In this document: piece by piece, positions 1-6,820 of the stretch
Numbering within the stretch: position 1 is the stretch's first letter
How the letters are laid out: each line of letters starts with the position of its first letter
Assembly (NCBI GenBank): GCA_013151585.1
Contig: JAADHY010000073.1
Coordinates: forward strand, 1 to 12,607
Length of the DNA: 12,607 nt
Source of the DNA: Planctomycetota bacterium
GTDB taxonomy: Bacteria; Planctomycetota; Planctomycetia; Planctomycetales; Planctomycetaceae
Direction of reading: 5' to 3'
Translations under genes and position numbers: made by a program
The notes under the pieces: generated by a model
Databases searched by the model: none
The model's input: only the letters and a program-made list of their open reading frames with translations
Told to the model about the DNA's origin: nothing

Positions 1-565
1 GATCGCTCGACAGCGGATTGTTGTCCGGGCCGTGGTAGACGTGACTCCACGAGTCGGTCCCCTTCGGCAGTGGCTTCTGCAATTCGCGATCAGGCAGCCA
101 CGCGACGCCTTCCGGTCGAAGCACCCGCAGCAGCTCCTTTTCGGGAACTTTCTGGCTCGCGTCGGGGAAGACCACGACCCAGTCGGCCAAATCATTGGCC
201 AGATGCACGCTTTGCCAGCCTCCGACCTCCACAAAAATCCGTCGGCCCAGCAAACCAACGGCGCCCGCTCTCTGACGGACTTGCTCAACCTGCTCCGTGT
301 CGGCAGACTGGAAGTAGATCGTCAGGTTGCTCGCCTTCGCCAACTCTACTGGGAACTCACCTCGATCGCCGACCGGCAGTCCTAGGATCGCCGCGACTCC
401 TTTCTCCCTCTTCAGGCGATCTCGGACCCCGGCCGGGAACGCCGTTGTGGCTGCCGGCTGCGCCGCAACTGCCTGCTGCGCCGACCACTCCACATCTCCG
501 ATCATCCCCACACCCGCAACCACCGCGCCGAGCACAGCGGCATAGATGCTTGCTCTGGCTGCCAT
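1..565 (-). CDS. Exported PQQ-binding-like beta-propeller protein with N-terminal methyltransferase-like segment (partial, 3' end outside window)
   Basis: The first 188 residues of a protein that continues past the left edge. It starts at ATG 565-563, and a GGAGGA ribosome binding site lies 6 bases upstream. Residues about 1-38 form a signal peptide: a hydrophobic stretch (AAVLGAVVAGVGMIG) followed by an Ala/Gln-rich cleavage region. Residues about 44-160 look like a Rossmann or SAM-methyltransferase-like segment, ending in a phrase typical of methyltransferase C-halves (ELLRVLRPEGVAWL, 144-157). Then comes DSWSHVYHGPDNNP (171-184). This matches what I recall of large planctomycete exported proteins in which a degenerate methyltransferase domain precedes a PQQ/BamB-type propeller and a 'W-H-YHGPDNNP' phrase opens the propeller. 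The propeller itself is outside the window, so that part is inference. The role is unknown; the segment before it may be non-catalytic. It is separated from the flagellin-like gene by 612 bases and is probably its own unit. Confidence 0.75.
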   Translation of the reverse strand, partial: MAARASIYAAVLGAVVAGVGMIGDVEWSAQQAVAAQPAATTAFPAGVRDRLKREKGVAAILGLPVGDRGEFPVELAKASNLTIYFQSADTEQVEQVRQRAGAVGLLGRRIFVEVGGWQSVHLANDLADWVVVFPDASQKVPEKELLRVLRPEGVAWLPDRELQKPLPKGTDSWSHVYHGPDNNPLSSD

Positions 566-693
566 GACGTGTCCTCCGAATAATGTCCTGCCCGGCGTTT
601 TCCGCCGATTCCGTCTTGAGCTCACTCGGACGAAAAGACCCTCTTCCAGTCCTCAAGGCCGGATTCCGTCCGTCCCGAATCCGTTCATCATCG

Positions 694-707
694 GCACTTT
701 ATAGTGC
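694..707 (-). promoter_or_regulatory. Small dyad overlapping a possible -10 box upstream of the propeller gene
   Basis: GCACT-TTAT-AGTGC is a 5-base dyad. Read on the minus strand it contains TATAAA, a good -10 hexamer about 130 bases upstream of the start codon at 565. No convincing -35 box lies at the normal spacing. It could be a promoter with an overlapping operator, or chance. Confidence 0.25.
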
Positions 708-800
708 GAAACTCCGGAGGCTTTTACCAGTGAACGGACAAGGGAAAACCTGACGTGGCCTGCCTGCCGCAATCAAGAGCGTGTGACTGTGAGCGGCAGA

Positions 801-857
801 CGCTAGCCTCCGGTGTCTCCACCGGTGCATTCCTCAGCTCCAGACCGCAGGCTAGCG
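801..857. repeat. Inverted repeat built on CGCTAGCCT, with internal hairpin
   Basis: CGCTAGCCTCCGGT at 801-814 faces ACCGCAGGCTAGCG at 844-857, whose reverse complement is CGCTAGCCTGCGGT. The arms match at 13 of 14 positions across a 29-base gap. A separate hairpin, CCGGTG-TCTC-CACCGG (810-825), sits on the first arm. AGGCTAGCG recurs at 1162-1170. Similar GCTAGC-centred elements between genes are, as I recall, common in planctomycete genomes, so this is probably an interspersed repeat and not a gene-specific operator. Confidence 0.55.
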
Positions 858-1055
858 CCTTGCGTTTACGCGCCGCAGCTCTGCCGAAAAGACAAATACG
901 CCCTTTGTTCGCCCTTTCGAACCGACGAAGGGCTCAGCCAACCGAAAGCGATCGTTTCCGGGCGTGTCACGGCGCGCAGCGCGGTTCTTGTCGATTGGCC
1001 TTTCCACGCGATTGGCCGGACACGAAGGTCTGACCGACTTCAACCGTTGGGCCGC

Positions 1056-1082
1056 AAAGCCCGACGTGCCTAGGTACGTCGG
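1056..1082. repeat. Interspersed hairpin repeat, copy 1 (AAAGCCCGACGTGCC)
   Basis: AAAGCCCGACGTGCC at 1056-1070 occurs again, identical over 15 bases and in the same orientation, at 6119-6133. Here it forms the left arm of a near-palindrome: CCGACGT (1061-1067) pairs with ACGTCGG (1076-1082), and the stem can extend inward through a G-T and a C-G pair. Both copies lie in long gene-free spacers, which fits an intergenic repeat family or a bidirectional terminator. Confidence 0.5.
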
Positions 1083-1134
1083 AAAGGCTGCGCAAATCAA
1101 GGGCTTCATCCGTGGGACGCCCTTTGGAGGCTGA

Positions 1135-1154
1135 AGCAAGCGTGGGCGCTCGCT
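1135..1154 (-). terminator. Possible terminator of the flagellin-like gene
   Basis: On the minus strand GCGAGCG pairs with CGCTTGC (one G-T pair) around a CCCA loop, and a flanking T-A pair makes 8 base pairs. It starts about 24 bases past the stop codon. Only a short TTC follows, so termination would be weak or factor-assisted. Confidence 0.3.
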
Positions 1155-1177
1155 CTACGTGAGGCTAGCGGGCACAG

Positions 1178-2581
1178 TTAAGACGTCAGCGACGTCAGGA
1201 GCGACAGGACATTCTGGCTGTTCAGGCTGGTGATCGAGAGCGCTTGGTAAGCGGTTTGGAGCAGCAATTGATTGTTAGTGAGCAATGCGGTCTCCAACGC
1301 GACGTCGGCGTCTTGGATCGCGGAGAGAGCCGATGAGGTATTCTCGATGACGCTTTCCATCACGTTGCTGGCTGCCCCGATCGTGTATTGTTGGAAGCTT
1401 CCGATGATGGCTTCGGCGCGAGTCACGTCTTCAATGGCGTCGTCGATGATCTTGAGGGCTTCGGCCGCTCGGCCACCCGTCAGCGTGTTGGAACCGCCGC
1501 TGATCACCGAGGAGAGTTTTCCGGTGATCCCGCCCAATGAAGTGGTGGTGAGTTTCGGAAGGCCGATCCGGGCGCGGTTCGCTGCTGACGTCCCGATGAC
1601 AAACTCCAGTCCTTCTCCGGAAACCGTGAAGGGCGTCAAGCTGCCGCTAGCCGTCGGATCGACCTCGATTTGAAGCGATATTTGCGACGAGGTGTAGCTA
1701 AAGGTTGTCCCGTCGGCCGTGACCGTCTGCCCGTTGATCGTGGCCACGGCGTCTGTGCCGTCGGAGCTGGCCGTCGGATCCAGACTGAACGAGCCTTGCG
1801 TGACCTCCATCGTTATCGTGGCGTCCGAGCCGTAGTCGACCGTGTCGAACTCGACGGTCGTCGAATCGACGCGCGTGGCCGTGATGCCGGTCAAATAAGT
1901 GACCGCGTTGAAGGCCTCCGCGATGTCGTCGGTGGTGGCGCCTGAGCTGAGCGACACGGTCGCGGTGCCGTCCGGCCCGGTGACGACGACGGTCGTGTCT
2001 TGGGTCAGGGAGCCGCCGTTGTACTCTTCGTGCGCCTGGGTGGCTTGCGTCGTCACGTTGATCGAAACGGATACATCGTCGGCCGTCTGCTTGTCCAAGA
2101 CATCCACGTCCAGGATTTCTGACGAATCGTAGCCGGAAACGCGAAAGCCCGATGAACCGTCCAGCAAACGCTGCCCGTTGAATTCGGTACGAGCCAGCGA
2201 GTCGATGGCTCGCAAGAGCGAATCGATTTCGACTTGATTGGCCGCCACGTCCGAGGCCGACAGCGTGCCGCCGGCCGCCTCCAGCGCCAGGCTGCGAGCC
2301 TCTTGCAGGTTGGACAGAATCTGATTCGCCGTCGAGTCGGCGGTGCTCAGCAGCGCGTTGGCTTGTGCCAGACCATCGGAGGTCGTTTCGGCCGCGGTCA
2401 GTTCCATCTGCAACAGGCTCGCGTGAACTAGGCCGGAGGGATCGTCGGCGGCCGAGTTGATCTGTTTCATCGTGTTAAGCCGCTGCGAGTTCTGAGCGAT
2501 GGCTTGCGTGAGTTGCTGGATGCGCAGAACGGCTTGCAACTGCGAACTGGTCAGGTTGAGGATACTGCTGATCTGGCTCAT
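1178..2581 (-). CDS. Flagellin-like protein
   Basis: A 467-residue protein of the flagellin/FlgL superfamily, which forms the flagellar filament or its junction and is exported unfolded through the flagellar type III route. Residues 1-145 match the flagellin N-terminal coiled-coil region, with the diagnostic NSQRLNTMKQINSAADDPSG at 31-50 and TEFNGQRLLDGSSGF at 132-146. The middle (about 150-345) is Thr/Ser/Asp-rich and variable; it contains a hook-IN-like segment (about 197-238, with TTDDIAEAFNA) and a second similar one (about 279-330). The C-terminal helices cover about 365-467 and end in LNSQNVLSLL (453-462), like the flagellin C-terminus. The N-terminus (MSQISSILNL) differs from the usual INTN start. 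The ribosome binding site is GAGGGAG, 7 bases before ATG. No other flagellar gene lies in the window, so it may be a solitary paralogue. FlgL is a possible alternative. Confidence 0.85.
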   Translation of the reverse strand: MSQISSILNLTSSQLQAVLRIQQLTQAIAQNSQRLNTMKQINSAADDPSGLVHASLLQMELTAAETTSDGLAQANALLSTADSTANQILSNLQEARSLALEAAGGTLSASDVAANQVEIDSLLRAIDSLARTEFNGQRLLDGSSGFRVSGYDSSEILDVDVLDKQTADDVSVSINVTTQATQAHEEYNGGSLTQDTTVVVTGPDGTATVSLSSGATTDDIAEAFNAVTYLTGITATRVDSTTVEFDTVDYGSDATITMEVTQGSFSLDPTASSDGTDAVATINGQTVTADGTTFSYTSSQISLQIEVDPTASGSLTPFTVSGEGLEFVIGTSAANRARIGLPKLTTTSLGGITGKLSSVISGGSNTLTGGRAAEALKIIDDAIEDVTRAEAIIGSFQQYTIGAASNVMESVIENTSSALSAIQDADVALETALLTNNQLLLQTAYQALSITSLNSQNVLSLLTSLTS

Positions 2582-2742
2582 GACTCGACTCCCTCAGGCC
2601 GCGGCCCTCCCGCGCTTTCGCTGTCCGGCCAGAAAGCCCGCCCGACGAAAGCCGGTTCGACGGAAACGTCCCTCTTCGCGCAACAGCTTTGGCCCGCCGG
2701 CGCACACAAAGACCGTCCGCCGAACAAGACGGGACCCCGATA

Positions 2743-2770
2743 ACTGTAGCTTTTGGCCGGGGCGAGTCAA
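2743..2770 (-). promoter_or_regulatory. Candidate sigma-70-type promoter of the flagellin-like gene
   Basis: On the minus strand TTGACT (2770-2765) is followed after 16 bases by TACAGT (2748-2743). This is the best promoter-like pair in the 304-base spacer 2582-2885 and would leave a 5' leader of about 155 bases. I see no sigma-28-like or sigma-54-like site. Confidence 0.4.
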
Positions 2771-2826
2771 AAAGCAAGGGCGAACACGGCCGCCCGCCTC
2801 GTTGCCTAAAAGGCCTACCACCAACA

Positions 2827-2854
2827 CGACCGGTTCGACCAGCATCACCGGTCG
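2827..2854 (-). terminator. Stem-loop just downstream of the J-like gene
   Basis: CGACCGGT (2827-2834) pairs perfectly with ACCGGTCG (2847-2854) around a 12-base loop, starting 31 bases past the stop of the minus-strand J-like gene. There is no T-run. It may be a weak terminator or a 3'-end stabiliser. An overlapping GTCGGC-TT-GCCGAC dyad (2851-2864) would compete with it. Confidence 0.3.
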
Positions 2855-2885
2855 GCTTGCCGACAGTGCGGACCCAGCGGCGAGA

Positions 2886-3902
2886 CTACTTCCAATAGAC
2901 TTTGACCACGTACCAAATGACCGGCGGACTGATCAGGACCGTAGGCAGGTACTTGGCCAGCATGCTCTCCGTCGGGAGGAACTGTCCCAGGAGCACCGTC
3001 CCGATGATCGTCCAGCAGATGATGATCCAGCCGATCTGCTTGCGCTGCTGTCGTTCGCCTTCGCTCAGTTGTGTGGCCGGACGGCGTTTTTTTGTTGGCT
3101 TTTCTTTCGCCTTTTTCGGGGCCGTGGCCGAGGACGCGGCTTGCGCCGGCTGAACGGCTTCGTCGCGGACGCCGGGAGCGTAATATTTCGCGATGGCTTG
3201 ATTGATCGCGCGCGGAGCCGCAATGACCGGCCGAACTGGCAGACCGAAAATCATCCGGAGCTCTTCTTCCAGCTCGGCCGAGGGCTGGTCGGCGCAGGCA
3301 ATGAGTAAATAGTCTTCGTCTTCGAACAGTGGCAAGAAGGTGTTCCGCTTGACCAGAACGCGAGAGACGCGATCCAGCACGGAATCGTCCGGGTAGGTTT
3401 CCGACAGATCGATGTAGGAATAACCCAGCTCGACGGCCAATGCCTGCGCGGCCGTCTCTGGATCGACCAATTTCATCTGCACCGCCGCGTCGCGCATCGA
3501 CAGACCGCGCGCCTTCGCAAAGTGTTCCAGTTCTTTCTGTTGTTCTTTAGTGATGTGTCCCTGCTCGACCAGCCAGTTTTGCAAAAGCGGACGGCCGACG
3601 ATGCTTTTCTCTTCTTCGAACTCGCGGCCGAGACTTTCATCGTATTCCCGCTTCCGCTCCGGGTCCGTCAAGCACAACATCGCCTTGGCCAGCTCGTTCA
3701 GCAGCTCCTGCGACTGAATCGAGTACTGGCCCGTCGCATACTTGCGGACGTGGGCGTTCAACTTTTTGTAATGGTTGCGAATCCGCTCGACGTCGTCTTC
3801 GAAGCGGACCAGCCGCAGCAGGGTATAATGATCAGGCGGCCGGGGTCCCTCGGGAATGCCGAGCCATTCTTTGTAGACGTCAATCTGAGTTGTATCAACC
3901 AC
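2886..3902 (-). CDS. Membrane protein with degenerate J-like domain (no HPD) and MshEN domain
   Basis: A 338-residue protein started at GTG 3902-3900. An AGGAG ribosome binding site sits 7 bases upstream, and the upstream ATG at 3977 would only add a basic, unconserved-looking stretch. Residues about 22-92 resemble a J domain: DHYTLLRL opens it, HYKKLNAHVRKYA is helix II, and ELAKAMLCLTDPERKREYD closes it. The HPD tripeptide that activates Hsp70 is absent. Residues about 103-242 match the MshEN/GspE-PilB N-terminal fold (LVEQGHITKEQ at 111-121; VELGYSYIDLSE at 157-168), which binds cyclic di-GMP in some proteins. The R-L-G-type motif residues are only partly kept, so binding is uncertain. A Lys/Arg-rich linker (about 253-277) precedes two membrane helices (about 289-308 and 316-334). 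The N-terminal domains are probably cytosolic. It lies 178 bases downstream of the Hsp70 gene on the same strand and is its likely partner. The spacer contains a perfect 12-base palindrome at 4015-4026. Confidence 0.8.
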   Translation of the reverse strand: MVDTTQIDVYKEWLGIPEGPRPPDHYTLLRLVRFEDDVERIRNHYKKLNAHVRKYATGQYSIQSQELLNELAKAMLCLTDPERKREYDESLGREFEEEKSIVGRPLLQNWLVEQGHITKEQQKELEHFAKARGLSMRDAAVQMKLVDPETAAQALAVELGYSYIDLSETYPDDSVLDRVSRVLVKRNTFLPLFEDEDYLLIACADQPSAELEEELRMIFGLPVRPVIAAPRAINQAIAKYYAPGVRDEAVQPAQAASSATAPKKAKEKPTKKRRPATQLSEGERQQRKQIGWIIICWTIIGTVLLGQFLPTESMLAKYLPTVLISPPVIWYVVKVYWK

Positions 3903-4080
3903 CGTCCCGCTCCTGCATTTCAGTCGCCTGTCCGTGTCGGCCCGTTGCGAGGCGCGCCTGGCAAAGCATGCCTTCACGGCGCCGTCTTGCGGCCCGCCGC
4001 CGACTTATCCCACGCCGCCCGGGCGGAACAACGCCCGCGGAAGAGAAACAGACCGCGCCTCCGGCTGGAACGAGGAGGTT

Positions 4081-5658
4081 TTACTCCACTTGATACTCGC
4101 GGGCGAGCGTCTCGAACGCCACCAGGGCATCGTCGTCCAGCCCGGACGCCCGATCGATCTCGATCGAGGCCTGCTTGTTGCTCGTCATTTCTTTGGCCGC
4201 GACGTACACGCGCCCCGCAGCGTCGTACTTGTACGTCACTTCGACCGGCGATCCCTTCGGCAGATTCGGGGGCAAGTCGAAAATGTGGAAATCGCCGATC
4301 GGCGTGCAAGCGTCCGGGTCGGACGTTTCGCCCTGCAAGATCGTCACGTGAATCCGCCGCTGATTGTCCACCGTCGTGACAAATCGCTGCGTCTTCTCGT
4401 GCGGAATCGGCGTGTTCTTCGGGATCATGATGTGATTGATCTTCCGGGTCCGGTCGTTCGGATCGGTGATCTTCACGCCGAGCGAGTGCGAGTTGACGTC
4501 GGACGTGTGCACGGCCCGTAGCCGGTTGATGACCGTCTTGGCCATGCGGCTCTGTCCGCCCGTCGCCTTGGCCTCCAGGATCGCCGCGTGAATGGCCGCC
4601 CCGTGAGCAACGGCTTCTTCGGGAATCAAATCGTGTGAAGGCTCCTGCTGACACACCTCCCGCAACATCTCCTGGACGGCCGGCATGTAGGTCGAGCCGC
4701 CGGCTAATAGCACGGCGTCGAGCTGGTCGGGAGTGACTCCCGCCTGCTGCATCACCAGTTCGGTTGTGTCGCGCGTCCGTTGCAGCAAGTCGGCCGTCAT
4801 TCGCTCGAAGTCGCCGCGGGTCAGTGACACGGTCAAAGTGTTGCCCTTGTAATAAAGCGTCACCGGCACCTGAGCCTTTTCGCTCAACTGCAGCTTCACA
4901 TTCTCACACTCGGCCGAGAACGTTTGCAGTGTCTCCGGATCCTCACGGGGATCCTGCCCGAATTTCTGTTTGAACTGCTCGCAGATGTGGTCGACGATCC
5001 GGCGGCTCCAATCCAAACCGCCTAACATGACGTCGCCGTCGGTCGCCAGCACACGGAAGTGCGTCGGCGTATAGCGGACGATCGTCACATCGAACGTGCC
5101 GCCGCCCAGGTCGTAGACCAAAATCGTCTTTTCTTTCTGTTCGAGGTCCGTTCGTCCCAACTCGCCTTTCAGCCAAGCGTACGTCAGTGTGGCGGCCGTC
5201 GGCTCATTAATGATATCCACGACGTTCAGGCCGGCGATGCGCCCGGCGTCTTGAGTCGCTTTGCGGCGGACATCGTTGAAGTAATACGGCACAGTGATGA
5301 CCGCATTGGCAATCGGACCGATGCGGGCTTCGGCGTCTTGCTTGAGCTTCTTCAGGATCAAGGCGGAAATAAACTCCGGCGTCAGACGCTTGCCCTGATA
5401 GACGACGTAGTAGTCCTTGTTGCCCATTTCCCGCTTGATCGCTTCGATCACGCGGCTCGGGTCCTCGATCGCAATCCGTTCGACGGATGGCCCCACAATC
5501 ACGTGGCCATCTTCGCCGAGAAGCACCACAGAAGGCGTGATCCTTTTCCCGTCTGCGTTCTCAATGGCAACGGGAGTGCCATCGTCATCCAGGCGGGCGA
5601 TGGCGGAAAACGTCGTCCCCAAATCGATACCAACCGTCTGACCTTCAAGAAACTTCAT
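4081..5658 (-). CDS. Short Hsp70-family chaperone lacking the helical lid
   Basis: A 525-residue Hsp70/DnaK-family ATPase. The nucleotide-binding domain is complete: phosphate-1 loop GIDLGTTFS (10-18), NEPTAA (151-156), phosphate-2 loop DLGGGTFDV (183-191), adenosine motif LLAGGSTYMP (317-326) and EEAVAHGAA (347-355). A beta-sandwich substrate domain follows (about 392-505; IPKNTPIP, VTILQGE, GRVYVAAKE). The protein ends just after SGLDDD, where DnaK (about 640 residues) begins its lid, so the lid is missing. The hydrophobic linker VLLLD is replaced by VHTSD (383-387), and about 15 extra residues precede it. The product is therefore probably not housekeeping DnaK, and no grpE or dnaJ adjoins it. 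The ribosome binding site AAAAGG, 7 bases before ATG, can pair with CCTTTT just upstream. The J-like membrane protein follows on the same strand. Ordinary ATP-driven peptide binding is likely; the clients are unknown. Confidence 0.92.
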   Translation of the reverse strand: MKFLEGQTVGIDLGTTFSAIARLDDDGTPVAIENADGKRITPSVVLLGEDGHVIVGPSVERIAIEDPSRVIEAIKREMGNKDYYVVYQGKRLTPEFISALILKKLKQDAEARIGPIANAVITVPYYFNDVRRKATQDAGRIAGLNVVDIINEPTAATLTYAWLKGELGRTDLEQKEKTILVYDLGGGTFDVTIVRYTPTHFRVLATDGDVMLGGLDWSRRIVDHICEQFKQKFGQDPREDPETLQTFSAECENVKLQLSEKAQVPVTLYYKGNTLTVSLTRGDFERMTADLLQRTRDTTELVMQQAGVTPDQLDAVLLAGGSTYMPAVQEMLREVCQQEPSHDLIPEEAVAHGAAIHAAILEAKATGGQSRMAKTVINRLRAVHTSDVNSHSLGVKITDPNDRTRKINHIMIPKNTPIPHEKTQRFVTTVDNQRRIHVTILQGETSDPDACTPIGDFHIFDLPPNLPKGSPVEVTYKYDAAGRVYVAAKEMTSNKQASIEIDRASGLDDDALVAFETLAREYQVE

Positions 5659-5665
5659 GGCACTA

Positions 5666-5681
5666 CCTTTTCGGGAAAAGG
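5666..5681 (-). promoter_or_regulatory. Hairpin sequestering the Hsp70 ribosome binding site
   Basis: On the minus strand CCTTTT-CCCG-AAAAGG forms a perfect 6-base-pair stem with a 4-base loop. Its right arm is the AAAAGG ribosome binding site, 7 bases before the Hsp70 start codon. The four Us facing the AAAA of the binding site resemble the arrangement in fourU RNA thermometers. The stem is short and AU-rich, so it would melt easily. It could give temperature-dependent translation or have no effect. Confidence 0.4.
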
Positions 5682-5841
5682 GACCCTCGAGACAGTGGCA
5701 GCCGCTCGCTACGTTCGAGAAACGCGAAATGTGTGACGAGCCTCTGCACGACGCCGGATCAACTTGCCCACGGGATTCGACCAGAAACGTCGATCAGACC
5801 GTGACATCCACGCAACACGGCCATTTTCATCTGTGACAGAC

Positions 5842-5870
5842 ATTCTGACACGGCACCAAGCGGGAATCAA
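5842..5870 (-). promoter_or_regulatory. Candidate promoter for the Hsp70 gene
   Basis: On the minus strand TTGATT (5870-5865) and CAGAAT (5847-5842) are spaced by exactly 17 bases, each matching 4 of 6 consensus bases. It would give a leader of about 175 bases. No CIRCE-type operator is visible. Confidence 0.3.
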
Positions 5871-6110
5871 GCGCGTCGCGGCGCAGATGGACATCCAAAG
5901 AAACACGCACAATCCGGCGAATTGCTTTGATTCGAAGCAACCTTCTGGCACAAGCCCGGTCTCACTACGATCCGACACTCGGCCGCGCACGTCTCTCCTG
6001 ACTTCCCTCGAGCTTTTCGGGCTACTCTGCCGATATGCGCCTCACGCTAATCACTGCCGTAACCCGTCCTCGTGGCCCATGCAGTGCATCTGCCTTTCCA
6101 GGTTGACGGG

Positions 6111-6133
6111 CGGGCGGGAAAGCCCGACGTGCC
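6111..6133. repeat. Interspersed hairpin repeat, copy 2 (AAAGCCCGACGTGCC)
   Basis: AAAGCCCGACGTGCC (6119-6133) is identical to 1056-1070. In this copy the hairpin uses the other side: CGGGC (6111-6115) pairs with GCCCG (6122-6126) around GGGAAA. The conserved core thus keeps hairpin potential through different partners, as expected of a degenerate intergenic repeat family. Confidence 0.5.
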
Positions 6134-6205
6134 GTTGCGGCCGCAGACCGCGTTCGCCGCTTTAAGATTCTCTATCAATAAAAAGTTGCCAATGTAGGAA
6201 GTGCT

Positions 6206-6367
6206 TCACCGCAGTCGTTTCGCGGCAAGCCGGAGGCGACTTCGCTGGCGCAAGTGGCAATTCGCCGACGTGTGCGGCGACCCGTTGAATGATGTGACGG
6301 CCGCCGCATCCGGCTTGGTCTGCCCGGCGAAGTCCTGGATGACGCGCAGGCTGTTGGCGCCCTCAGA
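6206..6367 (-). pseudogene. Possible relic of a coding sequence
   Basis: On the minus strand a 54-codon frame lies between two stops and has no start codon. Its first half (about 23 codons, containing GANSLRVIQDFAGQTKP) ends nearly every codon in G or C, like the real genes nearby. The second half (HLRQRSRLRLAAKRLR) looks like translated repeat. It may be the degraded tail of a lost gene. I recognise no family. Confidence 0.25.
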
Positions 6368-6820
6368 TCAACAATTCCTTGTCACCGTGGGATCCCGAAA
6401 ACGGCGCCGGACGCTTCCGAACCATTGTTGCCTTTTCGCAACGGCGCGTTCCTTTCTTATTTCGTTGCGCTATCCGGAGAACATCACGCCAACGGTCCAC
6501 GAGAGTTGATGGTTTTTCTGCCAACATGCTCGGGAAACGCAAGCTAGAGTTGATTGCGTGTGTCCATGAGGGAGCGGAATCGCAGAGCGCGTCTGGCCAC
6601 CTGATCGCTTTGGGGCCTCGCAAGGGGGACGGGAAGCGTTCCTGCGTTTTCTGCTTTCCCGCGTGCCGAAGCATGAGACGTACGCACAGAGTGGCGAACA
6701 GTTCGGACCTGAGCCGCAGAGGCTGACTCGCGGGCCCGACGCTGGCGCGAATCGGTTCACCTCGAGGTCGCGGCCGACAGGCCGTGCCAGACGTGAAGGG
6801 GGCAGTCGAAGGAGGCAATC

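Larger units (their letters stand above)
566..1177. other. Gene-free spacer between the propeller and flagellin-like genes
   Basis: About 610 bases with no convincing gene. The open frames here lack ribosome binding sites and recognisable protein features. The leader of the propeller gene occupies roughly 566-720. The rest holds inverted GCTAGC elements (801-857, and a third half-copy at 1162-1170), a tandem CGATTGGCC pair (992-1000 and 1010-1018), a hairpin built on a repeat shared with 6119-6133, and a possible terminator of the flagellin-like gene. Confidence 0.6.
5659..6820. other. Long gene-free region between divergent Hsp70 and secreted-protein genes
   Basis: About 1.16 kb in which none of the open frames shows a ribosome binding site, a recognisable domain or protein-like composition; they are rich in Arg, Ser and Cys with scattered stops. 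It holds the Hsp70 leader (about 5659-5835), a tandem TGACA pair (5835-5850), a hairpin repeat (6111-6133), an unusually AT-rich tract (about 6164-6190) and a short coding-like relic on the minus strand (6206-6367). The AAGGAGG site of the next gene lies at 6809-6815. I see no RNA gene, but a small RNA cannot be excluded by eye. Confidence 0.55.

Noticed and set aside
852..1139. 95-codon minus-strand open frame in the first spacer
   Set aside because: It lacks a ribosome binding site, has no recognisable domain, and runs through the hairpin repeat and the GCTAGC element, so it is probably translated repeat DNA.
3903..3977. Upstream ATG extension of the J-like protein
   Set aside because: The 25 added residues are basic and unlike the family, while GTG 3902 has AGGAG at ideal spacing.
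5764..6165. 133-codon plus-strand open frame in the long spacer
   Set aside because: Composition is Arg/Ser/Cys-rich with no domain, there is no ribosome binding site, and it spans the hairpin repeat.
6363..6818. 151-codon minus-strand open frame, and overlapping plus-strand frames at 6201-6509 and 6379-6726
   Set aside because: All three overlap each other, lack ribosome binding sites and do not read as proteins; long open frames arise by chance in GC-rich DNA.
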